Assembly: GCA_030549495.1 (NCBI GenBank)
Contig: JAUIRK010001037.1
Span: 404,501-468,500 of the forward strand
From: Nectonema munidae
Taxonomy: Eukaryota > Nematomorpha > Nectonematoida > Nectonematidae
Direction of reading: 5' to 3'
Length of the DNA stretch: 64,000 bases
The translations under genes were made by a program, and so were the position numbers. Positions 1 through 15,800 of the stretch are shown here, one piece after another (the stretch's first letter is position 1; each line of letters opens with the position of its first letter). Below the pieces are notes generated by a model. The model saw only the letters and a list, made by a program, of their open reading frames with translations, ran no database searches and was not told the origin of the DNA.

Positions 1-635
1 AAGCTACTATTTATTTTCTTCATCACTTCACTATACTGCGCGATCGAGTAAGTTTTGCTTTCTCGATCATAGCAAAGCTACTATTTATTTTCTTCATCAC
101 TTCACTATCCTGCGCGTAGCTTACTCGATCATAGCAAAGCTACTATTTATTTTCTTCATCACTTCACTATACTGCGCATATGTTTTGCTTACTCGATCAT
201 AGCAAAGCTACTATTTATTTTCTTCATCACTTTACTATCCTGCGCGTAGCTTACTCGATCATAACAAAGCTACTATTTATTTTCTTCATCACTTCACTAT
301 ACTGCCCGATCGAGTAAGTTTTGCTTTCTCGATCATAGCAAAGCTACTATTTATTTTCTTCATCACTTCACTATCATGCACGTAGCTTACTCGATCATAG
401 CAAAGCTACTATTTATTTTCTTCATCACTTCACTATCCTGCGCGTAGCTTACTCGATCATAGCAAAGCTACTATTTATTTTCTTCATCACTTCACTATAC
501 TGCGCATATGTTTTGCTTACTCGATCATAGCAAAGCTGTTATTTATTTTCTTCATCACTTCACTATCCTGCGCGTAGCTTACTCGATCATAGCAAAGCTA
601 CTATTTATTTTCTTCATCACTTCACTATACTGCCC

Positions 636-662
636 GATCGAGTAAGTTTTGCTTACTCGATC
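636..662. repeat. hairpin in 74-bp satellite variant (example, left part)
   Basis: GATCGAGTAAG, loop TTTTG, then CTTACTCGATC: a perfect inverted repeat with 11-bp arms, made where the 15-bp linker meets the next monomer. The same structure or a near copy recurs near 42, 1027, 1768, 2079, 2849, 3257, 3395, 3788 and 4117. I found none between about 4.2 and 22.3 kb. Confidence 0.9.
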
Positions 663-1782
663 ATAGCAAATCTACTATTTATTTTGTTCATCACCTCACT
701 ATCCTGCGCGTAGCTTACTCGATCATAGCAATGCTACTATCTATTTTCTTCATCACTTCACTATCCTGCGCATATGCCTTACTCGATCATAGCAAAGCTA
801 CTATCTATTTTCTTCATCATTTCACTATCCTGCGCCTATGCTTTGCTTACTTGATCATAGCAAAGCTACTATTTATTTTCTTCATCACTTCACTATCCTG
901 CGCGTAGCTTACTCGATCATAGCAAAGCTACTATTTATTTTCTTCATCACTTCACTATCCTGCGCGTAGCTTACTCGATCATAGCAAAGCTACTATTTAT
1001 TTTCTTCATCACTTCACAATCCTGCGCGATCGAGTAAGTTTTGCTTACTCGATCATAGCAAAGCTACTATTTATTTTCTTCATCACTTCACTATCCTGCG
1101 CGTAGCTTACTCGATCATAGCAATGCTACTATCTATTTTCTTCATCACTTCACTATCCTGCGCATATGCTTTGCTTACTCGATCATAGCAAAGCTACTAT
1201 TTATTTTCTTCATCACTTCACTATCCTGCGCATATGCTTTGCTTACTCGATCATAGCAAAGCTACTATTTATTTTCTTCATCACTTCACTATACTGCGCA
1301 TATGTTTTGCTTACTCGATCATAGCAAAGCTACTATTTATTTTCTTCATCACTTCACTATCCTGCGCGTAGCTTACTCGATCATAGCAAAGCTACTATTT
1401 ATTTTCTTCATCACTTCACTATCCTGCGCAGTAAGTTTTGCTTACTCGATCATAGCAAAGCTACTATTTATTTTCTTCATCACTTCACTATCCTGCGCGT
1501 AGCTTACTCGATCATAGCAAAGCTACTATTTATTTTCTTCATCACTTCACTATCCTGCGCGTAGCTTACTCGATCATAGCAAAGCTACTATTTATTTTCT
1601 TCATCACTTCACTATCCTGCGCATATGCTTTGCTTACTCGATCATAGCAAAGCTACTATTTATTTTCTTCATCACTTCACTATACTGCGCATATGTTTTG
1701 CTTACTCGATCATAGCAAAGCTACTATTTATTTTCTTCATCACTTCACAATCGTGCGCGATCGAGTAAGTTTTGCTTACTCG

Positions 1783-2080
1783 ATCATAGCAAAGCTACTA
1801 TTTATTTTCTTCATCACTTCACTATCCTGCGCGTAGCTTACTCGATCATAGCAAAGCTGCTATTAATTTTCTTCATCACTTCACTATCCTGCGCGTAGCT
1901 TACTCGATCATAGCAAATCTACTATTTATTTTCTTCATCACTTCACTATCCTGCGCGTAGCTTACTCGATCATAGCAATGATACTATCTATTTTCTTCAT
2001 CACTTCACTATCCCGAGCGTAGCTTACTCGATCATAGCAAAGCTACTATTTATTTTCTTCATCACTTCACAATCCTGCGC
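1783..2080 (+). repeat. five-monomer satellite block, copy 1
   Basis: A run of monomers with a diagnostic order of variants (GCTGCTATTAATTTTC, then AATCTACTATT, then AATGATACTATC with CCCGAGCGTA) that recurs 650 bp downstream at 2,433-2,730. The flanking linkers differ, so the duplication is limited to this block. Confidence 0.75.
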
Positions 2081-2432
2081 GATCGAGTAAGTTTTGCTTA
2101 CTCGATCATAGCAAAGCTACTATTTATTTTCTTCATCACTTCACTATCCTGCGCGTAGCTTACTCGATCATAGCAAAGCGGCTATTTATTTTCTTCATCA
2201 CTTCACAATCATGCGCGTAGCTTACTCGATCATAGCAAGGCTACTATTTATTTTCTTCATCACTTCACTATCCTGCGCATATGCTTTGCTTACTCGATCA
2301 TAGCAAAGCTACTATTTATTTTCTTCATCACTTCACTATACTGCGCATATGTTTTGCTTACTCGATCATAGCAAAGCTACTATTTATTTTCTTCATCACT
2401 TCACAATCCTGCGCATGGTAATTGCTTACTCG

Positions 2433-2730
2433 ATCATAGCAAAGCTACTATTTATTTTCTTCATCACTTCACTATCCTGCGCGTAGCTTACTCGATCATA
2501 GCAAAGCTGCTATTAATTTTCTTCATCACTTCACTATCCTGCGCGTAGCTTACTCGATCATAGCAAATCTACTATTTATTTTCTTCATCACTTCACTATC
2601 CTGTGCGTAGCTTACTCGATCATAGCAATGATACTATCTATTTTCTTCATCACTTCACTATCCCGAGCGTAACTTACTCGATTATAGCAAAGCTACTATT
2701 TATTTTCTTCATCACTTCACAATACTGCGC
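2433..2730 (+). repeat. five-monomer satellite block, copy 2
   Basis: Second copy of the variant order seen at 1,783-2,080, offset by 650 bp. Confidence 0.75.
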
Positions 2731-2779
2731 ATATGTTTTGCTTACTCGATTATAGCAAAGCTACTATTTATTTTCTTCA

Positions 2780-3843
2780 TCACTTCACTATCATGCGCGT
2801 AGCTTACTCGATCATAGCAAAACTACTATTTATTTTCTTCATCACTTCACAATCCTGCGCGATCGAGTAAGTTTTGCATAGTCGATCATAGCAAAGCTAC
2901 TATTTATTTTCTTCATCACTTCACAATACTGCGCATATGTTTTGCTTACTAGATCATATCAAAGCTGCTATTTATTTTCTTCATCACTTCACTATCCTGC
3001 GCGTAGCTTACTCGATCATAGCAAAGCTACTATTTATTTTCTTCATCACTTCACTATCCTGCGCGTAGCTTACTCGATCATAGCAATGATACTATCTATT
3101 TTCTTCATCACTTAACTATCCTGAGCGTAGCTTACTCGATCATAGCAAAGTTACTATTTATTTTCTTCATCACTTCACTATACTGCGCATATGTTTTGCT
3201 TACTCGATCATAGCAAAGCTACTATTTATTTTCTTCATCACTTCACAATCCTGCGCGATCGAGTAAGTTTTGCTTACTCGATCATAGCAAATCTACTATT
3301 TATTTTCTTCATCACTTCACTATCATGCGCGTAGCTTACTCGATCATAGCAAAACTACTATTTATTTTCTTCATCACTTCACAATCCTGCGCGATCGAGT
3401 AAGTTTTGCATACTCGATCATAGCAAAGCTACTATTTATTTTCTTCATCACTTCACAATACTGCGCATATGTTTTGCTTACTCGATCATAGCAAAGCTAC
3501 TATTTATTTTCTTCATCACTTCACTATCCTGCGCGTAGCTTACTCGATCATAGCAAAGCTACTATTTATTTTCTTCATCACTTCACTATCCTGCGCGTAG
3601 CTTACTCGATCATAGCAATGATACTATCTATTTTCTTCATCACTTAACTATCCTGAGCGTAGCTTACTCGATCATAGCAAAGTTACTATTTATTTTCTTC
3701 ATCACTTCACAATACTGCGCATATGTTTTGCTTACTCGATCATAGCAAAGCTACTATTTATTTTCTTCATCACTTCACAATCCTGCGCGATCGAGTAAGT
3801 TTTGCTTACTCGATCATAGCAAATCTACTATTTATTTTGTTCA
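2780..3843 (+). repeat. tandem pair of 532-bp higher-order units
   Basis: Four diagnostic variants recur exactly 532 bp apart: AAAACTACTATT (2819 and 3351), AATGATACTATC (near 3081 and 3613), AGTTACTATT shortly after it, and AAATCTACTATT (3289 and 3821). This is a higher-order repeat of about eight monomers, duplicated once. Confidence 0.8.
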
Positions 3844-6800
3844 TCACCTCACTATCCTGCGCGTAGCTTACTCGATCATAGCAATGCTACTATCTATTTT
3901 CTTCATCATTTCACTATCCTGCGCCTATGCTTTGCTTACTTGATCATAGCAAAGCTACTATTTATTTTCTTCATCACTTCACTATCCTGCGCGTAGCTTA
4001 CTCGATCATAGCAAAGCTACTATTTATTTTCTTCATCACTTCACTATCATGCGCGTAGCTTACTCGATCATAGCAAAGCTACTATTTATTTTCTTCATCA
4101 CTTCACAATCATGCGCGATCGAGTAAGTTTTGCTTACTCGATCATAGCAAAGCTACTATTTATTTTGTTCATCACCTCACTATCCTGCGCGTAGCTTACT
4201 CGATCATAGCAATGCTACTATCTATTTTCTTCATCACTTCACTATCCTGCGCATATGCTTTGCTTACTCGATCATAGCAAAGCTACTATCTATTTTCTTC
4301 ATCACTTCACTATCCTGCGCATATGCTTTGCTTACTCGATCATAGCAAAGCTACTATCTATTTTCTTCATCACTTCACTATCCTACGCGTAGCTTACTCG
4401 ATCATAGCAAAGCTGCTATTTATTTTCTTCATCACTTCACTATCCTGCGCGTAGCTTACTCGATCATAGCAATGCTACTATCTATTTTCTTCATCACTTC
4501 ACTATCCTGAGCGTAGCTTACTCGATCATAGCAAAGCTACTATTTATTTTCTTCCTCACTTCACTATACTGCGCATATGTTTTGCTTACTCGATCATAGC
4601 AAAGCTACTATTTATTTTCTTCATCACTTCACTATCCTGCGCGTAGCTTACTCGATCATAGCAAAGCTACTATTTATTTTCTTCATCACTTCACTATCCT
4701 GCGCGTAGCTTACTCGATCATAGCAAAGCTACTATTTATTTTTTTCATCACTTCACTATCCTGCCCATATGTTTTGCTTACTCGATCATAGCAAAGCTAC
4801 TATTTATTTTCTTCATCACTTCTCTATCCTGCGCATATGTTTTGCTTACACGATCATAGCAAAGCTACTATTTATTTTCTTCATCACTTCACTATCCTGC
4901 GCGTAGCTTACTCGATCGTAGCAAAGCTACTATTTATTTTCTTCATCACTTCACTATCCTGCGCGTAGCTTACTCGATCATAGCAAAGCTACTATTTATT
5001 TTCTTCATCACTTCACTATCCTGCGCGTAGCTTACTCGATCATAGAAAAGCTACTATTTATTTTCTTCATCACTTCACTATCCTGCGCGTAGCTTACTCG
5101 ATCATAGCAAAGCTACTATTTATTTTCTTCATCACTTCTCTATCCTGCGCATATGTTTTGCTTACTCGATCATAGCAAAACTACTATTTATTTTCTTAAT
5201 CACTTCACTATCCTGCGCGTAGCTTACTCGATCATAGCAATGCTACTATCTATTTTCTTCATCACTCCACTATCCTGCGCGTAGCTTATTCGATCATAGC
5301 AAAGCTACTATTTATTTTCTTCATCACTTCACTATCCTGCGCGTAGCTTACTCGATCATAGCAATGCTACTATCTATTTTCTTCATCACTCCACTATCCT
5401 GCGCGTAGCTTACTCGATCATAGCAAAGCTACTATTTATTTTCTTCATCACTTCACTATCCTGCGCGTAGCTTACTCGATCATAGCAAAGCTACTATTTA
5501 TTTTCTTCATCACTTCACTATCCTGCGCGTAGCTTACTCGATCATAGCAAAGCTACTATTTATTTTCTTCATCACTTCACTATACTGCGCATATGTTTTG
5601 CTTACTCGATCATAGCAAAGCTACTATTTATTTTCTTCATCACTTCAATATCCTGCGCGTAGCTTACTCGATCATAGCAAAGCTACTATTTATTTTCTTC
5701 ATCACTTCACTATCCTGCGCATATGTTTTGCTTACTCGATCATAGCAAAACTACTATTTATTTTCTTCATAACTTCACTATCCTGCGCGTAGGTTACTCG
5801 ATCATAGCAAAGCTACTATTTATTTTCTTCATCACTTCACTATACTGCGCATATGTTTTGCTTACTCGATCATAGCAAAGCTACTATCTATTTTCTTCAT
5901 CACTTCACTATCCTGCGCGTAGCTTACTCGATCATAGCAAAGGTACTATTTATTTTCTTCATCACTTCACTATCCTGCGCATATGTTTTGCTTACTCGAT
6001 CATAGCAACGCTACTATTTATTTTCTCCATCACTTCAATATCCTGCGCGTAGTTTACTCGATCATAGCAAAGCTACTATTTATTTTCTTCATCACTTCAC
6101 TATCCTGCCCATATGTTTTACTTAATCGATCATAGCAAAGCTACTATTTATTTTCTTTATCACTTCACTATCCTGCGCGTAGCTTACTCGATCATAGCAA
6201 AGCTACTATTTATTTTCTTCATCACTTCACTATCCTGCGCCTAGCTTACTCGATCTTAGCAAAGCTACTATTTATTTTTTTCATCACTTCACTATCCTGC
6301 CCATATGTTTTGCTTACTCGATCATAGCAAAGCTACTATTTATTTTCTTCATTACTTCTCTATCCTGCGCATATATTTTGCTTACACGATCATAGCAAAG
6401 CTACTATTTATTTTCTTCATCACTTCACTATCCTGCGCGTAGCTTACTCGATCATAGCAAAGCTACTATTTATTTTCTTCATCACTTCACTATCCTGCGC
6501 GTAGCTTACTCGATCATAGCAATGCTACTATCTATTTTCTTCATCACTTCACTATCCTGCGCGTAGCTTACTCGATCATAGCAAAGCTACTATTTATTTT
6601 CTTCATCACTTCACTATCCTGCGCGTAGCTTACTCGATCATAGCAAAGCTACTATTTATTTTCTTCATCACTTCACTATACTGCGCATATGTTTTGCTTA
6701 CTCGATCATAGCAAAGCTACTATTTATTTTCTTCATCACTTCACTATCCTGCGCGTAGCTTACTCGATCATAGAAATGCTACTATTTATTTTCTTCATCA

Positions 6801-9800
6801 CTTCACTATCCTGCGCGTAGCTTACTCGATCATAGCAAAGCTACTATTTATTTTCTTCATCACTTCACTATCCTGCGCGTAGCTTACTCGATCATAGCAA
6901 TGCTACTATCTATTTTCTTCATCACTTCACTATCCTGCGCGTAGCTTACTCGATCATAGCAAAGCTACTATTTATTTTCTTCATCACTTCACTATCCTGC
7001 GCGTAGCTTACTCGATCATAGCAAAGCTACTATTTATTTTCTTCATCACTTCACTATCCTGCGCGTAGCTTACTCGATCATAGCAAAGCTACTATTTATT
7101 TTCTTCATCACTTCACTATCCTGCGGCGTAGCTTACTCGATCATAGCAAAGCTACTATTTATTTTCTTCATCACTTCACTATCCTGCGCGTAGCTTACTC
7201 GATCATAGCAAAGCTACTATTTATTTTCTTCATCACTTCACTATACTGCGCATATGTTTTGCTTACTCGATCATAGCAAAGCTACTATTTATTTTCTTCA
7301 TCACTTCACTATCCTGCGCGTAGCTTACTCGATCATAGCAAAGCTACTATTTATTTTCTTCATCACTTCACTATCCTGCGCATATGCTTTGCTTACTCGA
7401 TCATAGCAAAGCTACTATTTATTTTCTTCATCACTTCACTATACTGCGCATATGTTTTGCTTACTCGATCATAGCAAAGCTACTATTTATTTTCTTCATC
7501 ACTTCACTATCCTGCGCGTAGCTTACTCGATCATAGCAAAGCTACTATTTATTTTCTTCATCACTTCACTATCCTGCGCGTAGCTTACTCGATCATAGCA
7601 AAGCTACTATTTATTTTCTTCATCACTTCACTATCCTGCGCGTAGCTTACTCGATCATAGCAAAGCTACTATTTATTTTCTTCATCACTTCACTATCCTG
7701 CGCATATGTTTTGCTTACTCGATCATAGCAAAGCTACTATTTATTTTCTTCATCACTTCACTATCCTGCGCGTAGTGCTTACTCGATCATAGCAAAGCTA
7801 CTATTTATTTTCTTCATCACTTCACTATCCTGCGCGTAGCTTACTCGATCATAGCAAAGCTACTATTTATTTTCTTCATCACTTCACTATCCTGCGGCGT
7901 AGTTTACTCGATCATAGCAAAGCTACTATTTATTTTCTTCATCACTTCACTATACTGCGCATATGTTTTGCTTACTCGATCATAGCAAAGCTACTATTTA
8001 TTTTCTTCATCACTTCACTATCCTGCGCGTAGCTTACTCGATCATAGCAAAGCTACTATTTATTTTCTTCATCACTTCACTATCCTGCGCGTAGCTTACT
8101 CGATCATAGCAATGCTACTATTTATTTTCTTCATCACTTCACTATCCTGCGCGTAGCTTACTCGATCATAGCAAAGCTACTATTTATTTTCTTCATCACT
8201 TCACTATCCTGCGCGTATGTTTTGCTTACTCGATCATAGCAAAGCTACTATTTATTTTCTTCATCACTTCACTATCCTGCCGCGATCATATGTTTTGCTT
8301 ACTCGATCATAGCAAAGCTACTATTTATTTTCTTCATCACTTCACTATCCTGCGCGTAGCTTACTCGATCATAGCAAAGCTACTATTTATTTTCTTCATC
8401 ACTTCACTATCCTGCGCCATATGTTTTGCTTACTCGATCATAGCAAAGCTACTATTTATTTTCTTCATCACTTCACTATCCTGCGCGTAGCTTACTCGAT
8501 CATAGCAAAGCTACTATTTATTTTCTTCATCACTTCACTATCCTGCGCGTAGCTTACTCGATCATAGCAAAGCTACTATTTATTTTCTTCATCACTTCAC
8601 TATCCTGCGCGAGTATGTTTTGCTTACTCGATCATAGCAAAGCTACTATTTATTTTCTTCATCACTTCACTATCCTGCGCGTAGCTTACTCGATCATAGC
8701 AATGCTACTATTTATTTTCTTCATCACTTCACTATCCTGCGCATATGCTTTGCTTACTCGATCATAGCAAAGCTACTATTTATTTTCTTCATCACTTCAC
8801 TATCCTGCGCGTATGTGCTTACTCGATCATAGCAAAGCTACTATCTATTTTCTTCATCACTTCACTATCCTGCGCGTAGCTTACTCGATCATAGCAAAGC
8901 TACTATTTATTTTCTTCATCACTTCACTATCCTGCGCGTAGGCTTACTCGATCATAGCAAAGCTACTATTTATTTTCTTCATCACTTCACTATCCTGCGC
9001 GTAGCTTACTCGATCATAGCAAAGCTACTATTTATTTTCTTCATCACTTCACTATCCTGCGCATATGTTTTGCTTACTCGATCATAGCAAAGCTACTATT
9101 TATTTTCTTCATCACTTCACTATCCTGCGCGTAGCTTACTCGATCATAGCAAAGCTACTATTTATTTTCTTCATCACTTCACTATCCTGCGCGTAGCTTA
9201 CTCGATCATAGCAAAGCTACTATTTATTTTCTTCATCACTTCACTATCCTGCGCATATGCTTTGCTTACTCGATCATAGCAAAGCTACTATTTATTTTCT
9301 TCATCACTTCACTATACTGCGCATATGTTTTGCTTACTCGATCATAGCAAAGCTACTATTTATTTTCTTCATCACTTCACTATCCTGCGCGTAGCTTACT
9401 CGATCATAGCAAAGCTACTATTTATTTTCTTCATCACTTCACTATCCTGCGCGTAGCTTACTCGATCATAGCAAAGCTACTATTTATTTTCTTCATCACT
9501 TCACTATCCTGCGCGTAGCTTACTCGATCATAGCAAAGCTACTATTTATTTTCTTCATCACTTCACTATCCTGCGCGTAGCTTACTCGATCATAGCAAAG
9601 CTACTATTTATTTTCTTCATCACTTCACTATCCTGCGCATATGTTTTGCTTACTCGATCATAGCAAAGCTACTATTTATTTTCTTCATCACTTCACTATC
9701 CTGCGCGTAGCTTACTCGATCATAGCAATGCTACTATCTATTTTCTTCATCACTTCACTATCCTGCGCGTAGCTTACTCGATCATAGCAAAGCTACTATT

Positions 9801-12800
9801 TATTTTCTTCATCACTTCACTATCCTGCGCGTAGCTTACTCGATCATAGCAAAGCTACTATTTATTTTCTTCATCACTTCACTATCCTGCGCGTAGCTTA
9901 CTCGATCATAGCAAAGCTACTATTTATTTTCTTCATCACTTCACTATCCTGCGCGTAGCTTACTCGATCATAGCAAAGCTACTATTTATTTTCTTCATCA
10001 CTTCACTATCCTGCGCGTAGCTTACTCGATCATAGCAAAGCTACTATTTATTTTCTTCATCACTTCACTATACTGCGCATATGTTTTGCTTACTCGATCA
10101 TAGCAAAGCTACTATTTATTTTCTTCATCACTTCACTATCCTGCGCGTAGCTTACTCGATCATAGCAAAGCTACTATTTATTTTCTTCATCACTTCACTA
10201 TCCTGCGCATATGTTTTGCTTACTCGATCATAGCAAAGCTACTATTTATTTTCTTCATCACTTCACTATCCTGCGCGTAGCTTACTCGATCATAGCAAAG
10301 CTACTATTTATTTTCTTCATCACTTCACTATCCTGCGCAGTAGCTTACTCGATCATAGCAAAGCTACTATTTATTTTCTTCATCACTTCACTATCCTGCG
10401 CGTAGCTTACTCGATCATAGCAAAGCTACTATTTATTTTCTTCATCACTTCACTATCCTGCGCAATGTTTAGCTTACTCGATCATAGCAAAGCTACTATT
10501 TATTTTCTTCATCACTTCACTATCCTGCGCGTAGCTTACTCGATCATAGCAAAGCTACTATTTATTTTCTTCATCACTTCACTATCCTGCGCATATGTTT
10601 TGCTTACTCGATCATAGCAAAGCTACTATTTATTTTCTTCATCACTTCACTATCCTGCGCGTAGCTTACTCGATCATAGCAAAGCTACTATTTATTTTCT
10701 TCATCACTTCACTATCCTGCGCGTAGCTTACTCGATCATAGCAAAGCTACTATTTATTTTCTTCATCACTTCACTATCCTGCGCATATTGCTTACTCGAT
10801 CATAGCAAAGCTACTATTTATTTTCTTCATCACTTCACTATCCTGCGCGTATTTGCTTACTCGATCATAGCAAAGCTACTATTTATTTTCTTCATCACTT
10901 CACTATCCTGCGCGTAGCTTACTCGATCATAGCAAAGCTACTATTTATTTTCTTCATCACTTCACTATCCTGCGCGTAGCTTACTCGATCATAGCAAAGC
11001 TACTATTTATTTTCTTCATCACTTCACTATCCTGCGCGTAGCTTACTCGATCATAGCAAAGCTACTATTTATTTTCTTCATCACTTCACTATCCTGCGCG
11101 TAGCTTACTCGATCATAGCAAAGCTACTATTTATTTTCTTCATCACTTCACTATACTGCGCATATGTTTTGCTTACTCGATCATAGCAAAGCTACTATTT
11201 ATTTTCTTCATCACTTCACTATCCTGCGCGTAGCTTACTCGATCATAGCAAAGCTACTATTTATTTTCTTCATCACTTCACTATCCTGCGCGTAGCTTAC
11301 TCGATCATAGCAAAGCTACTATTTATTTTCTTCATCACTTCACTATCCTGCGCGTAGCTTACTCGATCATAGCAAAGCTACTATTTATTTTCTTCATCAC
11401 TTCACTATCCTGCGCGTAGCTTACTCGATCATAGCAAAGCTACTATTTATTTTCTTCATCACTTCACTATCCTGCGCGTAGCTTACTCGATCATAGCAAA
11501 GCTACTATTTATTTTCTTCATCACTTCACTATCCTGCGCGTAGCTTACTCGATCATAGCAAAGCTACTATTTATTTTCTTCATCACTTCACTATACTGCG
11601 CATATGTTTTGCTTACTCGATCATAGCAAAGCTACTATTTATTTTCTTCATCACTTCACTATCCTGCGCGTAGCTTACTCGATCATAGCAAAGCTACTAT
11701 TTATTTTCTTCATCACTTCACTATCCTGCGCGTATGTTTTGCTTACTCGATCATAGCAAAGCTACTATTTATTTTCTTCATCACTTCACTATCCTGCGCG
11801 TAGCTTACTCGATCATAGCAAAGCTACTATTTATTTTCTTCATCACTTCACTATCCTGCGCGTAGCTTACTCGATCATAGCAAAGCTACTATTTATTTTC
11901 TTCATCACTTCACTATCCTGCGCATATGTTTTGCTTACTCGATCATAGCAAAGCTACTATTTATTTTCTTCATCACTTCACTATCCTGCGCATATGTTAG
12001 CTTACTCGATCATAGCAAAGCTACTATTTATTTTCTTCATCACTTCACTATCCTGCGCGTAGCTTACTCGATCATAGCAAAGCTACTATTTATTTTCTTC
12101 ATCACTTCACTATCCTGCGCGTAGCTTACTCGATCATAGCAAAGCTACTATTTATTTTCTTCATCACTTCACTATCCTGCGCGTAGCTTACTCGATCATA
12201 GCAAAGCTACTATTTATTTTCTTCATCACTTCACTATCCTGCGCGTAGCTTACTCGATCATAGCAAAGCTACTATTTATTTTCTTCATCACTTCACTATA
12301 CTGCGCATATGTTTTGCTTACTCGATCATAGCAAAGCTACTATTTATTTTCTTCATCACTTCACTATCCTGCGCGTAGCTTACTCGATCATAGCAAAGCT
12401 ACTATTTATTTTCTTCATCACTTCACTATCCTGCGCGTAGTGCTTACTCGATCATAGCAAAGCTACTATTTATTTTCTTCATCACTTCACTATCCTGCGC
12501 GTAGCTTACTCGATCATAGCAAAGCTACTATTTATTTTCTTCATCACTTCACTATCCTGCGCGTAGCTTACTCGATCATAGCAAAGCTACTATTTATTTT
12601 CTTCATCACTTCACTATCCTGCGCGTAGCTTACTCGATCATAGCAAAGCTACTATTTATTTTCTTCATCACTTCACTATCCTGCGCGTAGCTTACTCGAT
12701 CATAGCAAAGCTACTATTTATTTTCTTCATCACTTCACTATCCTGCGCGTAGCTTACTCGATCATAGCAAAGCTACTATTTATTTTCTTCATCACTTCAC

Positions 12801-15800
12801 TATCCTGCGCATATGTTTTGCTTACTCGATCATAGCAAAGCTACTATTTATTTTCTTCATCACTTCACTATCCTGCGCGTAGCTTACTCGATCATAGCAA
12901 AGCTACTATTTATTTTCTTCATCACTTCACTATCCTGCGCGTAGCTTACTCGATCATAGCAAAGCTACTATTTATTTTCTTCATCACTTCACTATCCTGC
13001 GCGTAGCTTACTCGATCATAGCAAAGCTACTATTTATTTTCTTCATCACTTCACTATCCTGCGCGTAGCTTACTCGATCATAGCAAAGCTACTATTTATT
13101 TTCTTCATCACTTCACTATCCTGCGCGTAGCTTACTCGATCATAGCAAAGCTACTATTTATTTTCTTCATCACTTCACTATCCTGCGCGTAGCTTACTCG
13201 ATCATAGCAAAGCTACTATTTATTTTCTTCATCACTTCACTATACTGCGCATATGTTTTGCTTACTTGATCATAGCAAAGCTACTATTTATTTTCTTCAT
13301 CACTTCACTATCCTGCGCGTAGCTTACTCGATCATAGCAAAGCTACTATTTATTTTCTTCATCACTTCTCTATCCTGCGCATATGTTTTGCTTACTCGAT
13401 CATAGCAAAACTACTATTTATTTTCTTGATCACTTCACTATCCTGCGCGTAGCTTACTCGATCATAGCAATGCTACTATCTATTTTCTTCATCACTTGAC
13501 TATCCTGCGCGTAGCTTACTCGATCCTAGCAAAGCTATTATTTATTTTCTTTATCACTTCACTATCCTGCGCGTAGCTTACTCGATCATAGCAAAGCTAC
13601 TATTTATTTTCTTCATCACTTCACTATCCTGCGCGTAGCTTACTCGATCATAGCAATGCTACTATCTATTTTCTTCATCACTTCACTATCCTGCGCGTAG
13701 CTTACTCGATCATAGCAAAGCTACTATTTATTTTCTTCATCACTTCACTATCCTGCGCGTAGCTTACTCGATCATAACAAAGCTACTATTTTTTTTTTCA
13801 TCACTTCACTATACTGCGCATATGTTTTGCTTACTCGATCATAGCAAAGCTACTATTTATTTTCTTCATCACTTCACTATCCTGCGCGTAGCTTACTCGA
13901 TCATAGCAAAGCTACTATTTATTTTCTTCATCACTTCACTATCCTGCGCGTAGCTTACTCGATCATAGCAAAGCTACTATTTATTTTCTTCATCACTTCA
14001 CTATCCTGCGCGTAGCTTACTCGATCATAGCAAAGCTACTATTTATTTTCTTCATCACTTCACTATCCTGCGCGTAGCTTACTCGATCATAGCAAAGCTA
14101 CTATTTATTTTCTTCATCACTTCATTATACTGCGCATATGTTTTGCTTACTCGATCATACCAAAGCTACTATTTATTTTCTTAATCACTTCACTATCCTG
14201 CGCGTAGCTTACTCGATCATAGAAATGCTACTATCTATTTTCTTCATCACTCCACTATCCTGCGCGTAGCTTACTCAATCATAGCAGAGCTACTATTTAT
14301 TTTCTTCATCACTTCACTATCCTGCGCGTAGCTTACTCGATCATAGCAAAGCTACTATTTATTTTCTTCATCACTTCACTATCCTGCGCGTAGCTTACTC
14401 GATCATAGCAAAGCTACTATTTATTTTCTTCATCACTTCACTATCCTGCGCGTAGCTTACTCGATCATAGCAAAGCTACTATTTATTTTCTTCATCACTT
14501 CACTATCCTGCGCGTAGGTTACTCGATCATAGCAAAGCTACTATTTATTTTCTTCATCACTTCACTATACTGCGCATATGTTTTGCTTACTCGATCATAG
14601 CAAAGCTACTATTTATTTTCTTCATCACTTCACTATCCTGCGCGTAGCTTACTCGATCATAGCAAAGCTACTATTTATTTTCTTCATCACTTCACTATCC
14701 TGCCATAGTTTTGCTTACTCGATCATAGCAAAGCTACTATTTATTTTCTTCATCACTTCACTATCCTGCGCGTAGCTTACTCGATCATAGCAAAGCTACT
14801 ATTTATTTTCTTCATCACTTCACTATCCTGCGCGTAGCTTACTCGATCATAGCAAAGCTACTATTTATTTTCTTCATCACTTCACTATCCTGCGCGTAGC
14901 TTACTCGATCATAGCAAAGCTACTATTTATTTTCTTCATCACTTCACTATCCTGCGCGTATGCTTACTCGATCATAGCAAAGCTACTATTTATTTTCTTC
15001 ATCACTTCACTATCCTGCGCGTAGCTTACTCGATCATAGCAAAGCTACTATTTATTTTCTTCATCACTTCACTATCCTGCGCGTAGTTTGCTTACTCGAT
15101 CATAGCAAAGCTACTATTTATTTTCTTCATCACTTCACTATCCTGCGCGTAGCTTACTCGATCATAGCAAAGCTACTATTTATTTTCTTCATCACTTCAC
15201 TATCCTGCGCGTAGCTTACTCGATCATAGCAAAGCTACTATTTATTTTCTTCATCACTTCACTATCCTGCGCGTAGCTTACTCGATCATAGCAAAGCTAC
15301 TATTTATTTTCTTCATCACTTCACTATCCTGCGCATATGTTTTGCTTACTCGATCATAGCAAAGCTACTATTTATTTTCTTCATCACTTCACTATCCTGC
15401 GCGTAGCTTACTCGATCATAGCAAAGCTACTATTTATTTTCTTCATCACTTCACTATCCTGCCGCGTAAGTTTTGCTTACTCGATCATAGCAAAGCTACT
15501 ATTTATTTTCTTCATCACTTCACTATCCTGCGCGTAGCTTACTCGATCATAGCAAAGCTACTATTTATTTTCTTCATCACTTCACTATCCTGCGCATATG
15601 TTTTGCTTACTCGATCATAGCAAAGCTACTATTTATTTTCTTCATCACTTCACTATCCTGCCCATATGTTTTGCTTAATAGATCATAGCAAAGCTACTAT
15701 TTATTTTCTTCATCACTTCACTATCCTGCGCGTAGCTTACTCGATCATAGCAAAGCTACTATTTATTTTCTTCATCACTTCACTATCCTGCGCATATGTT

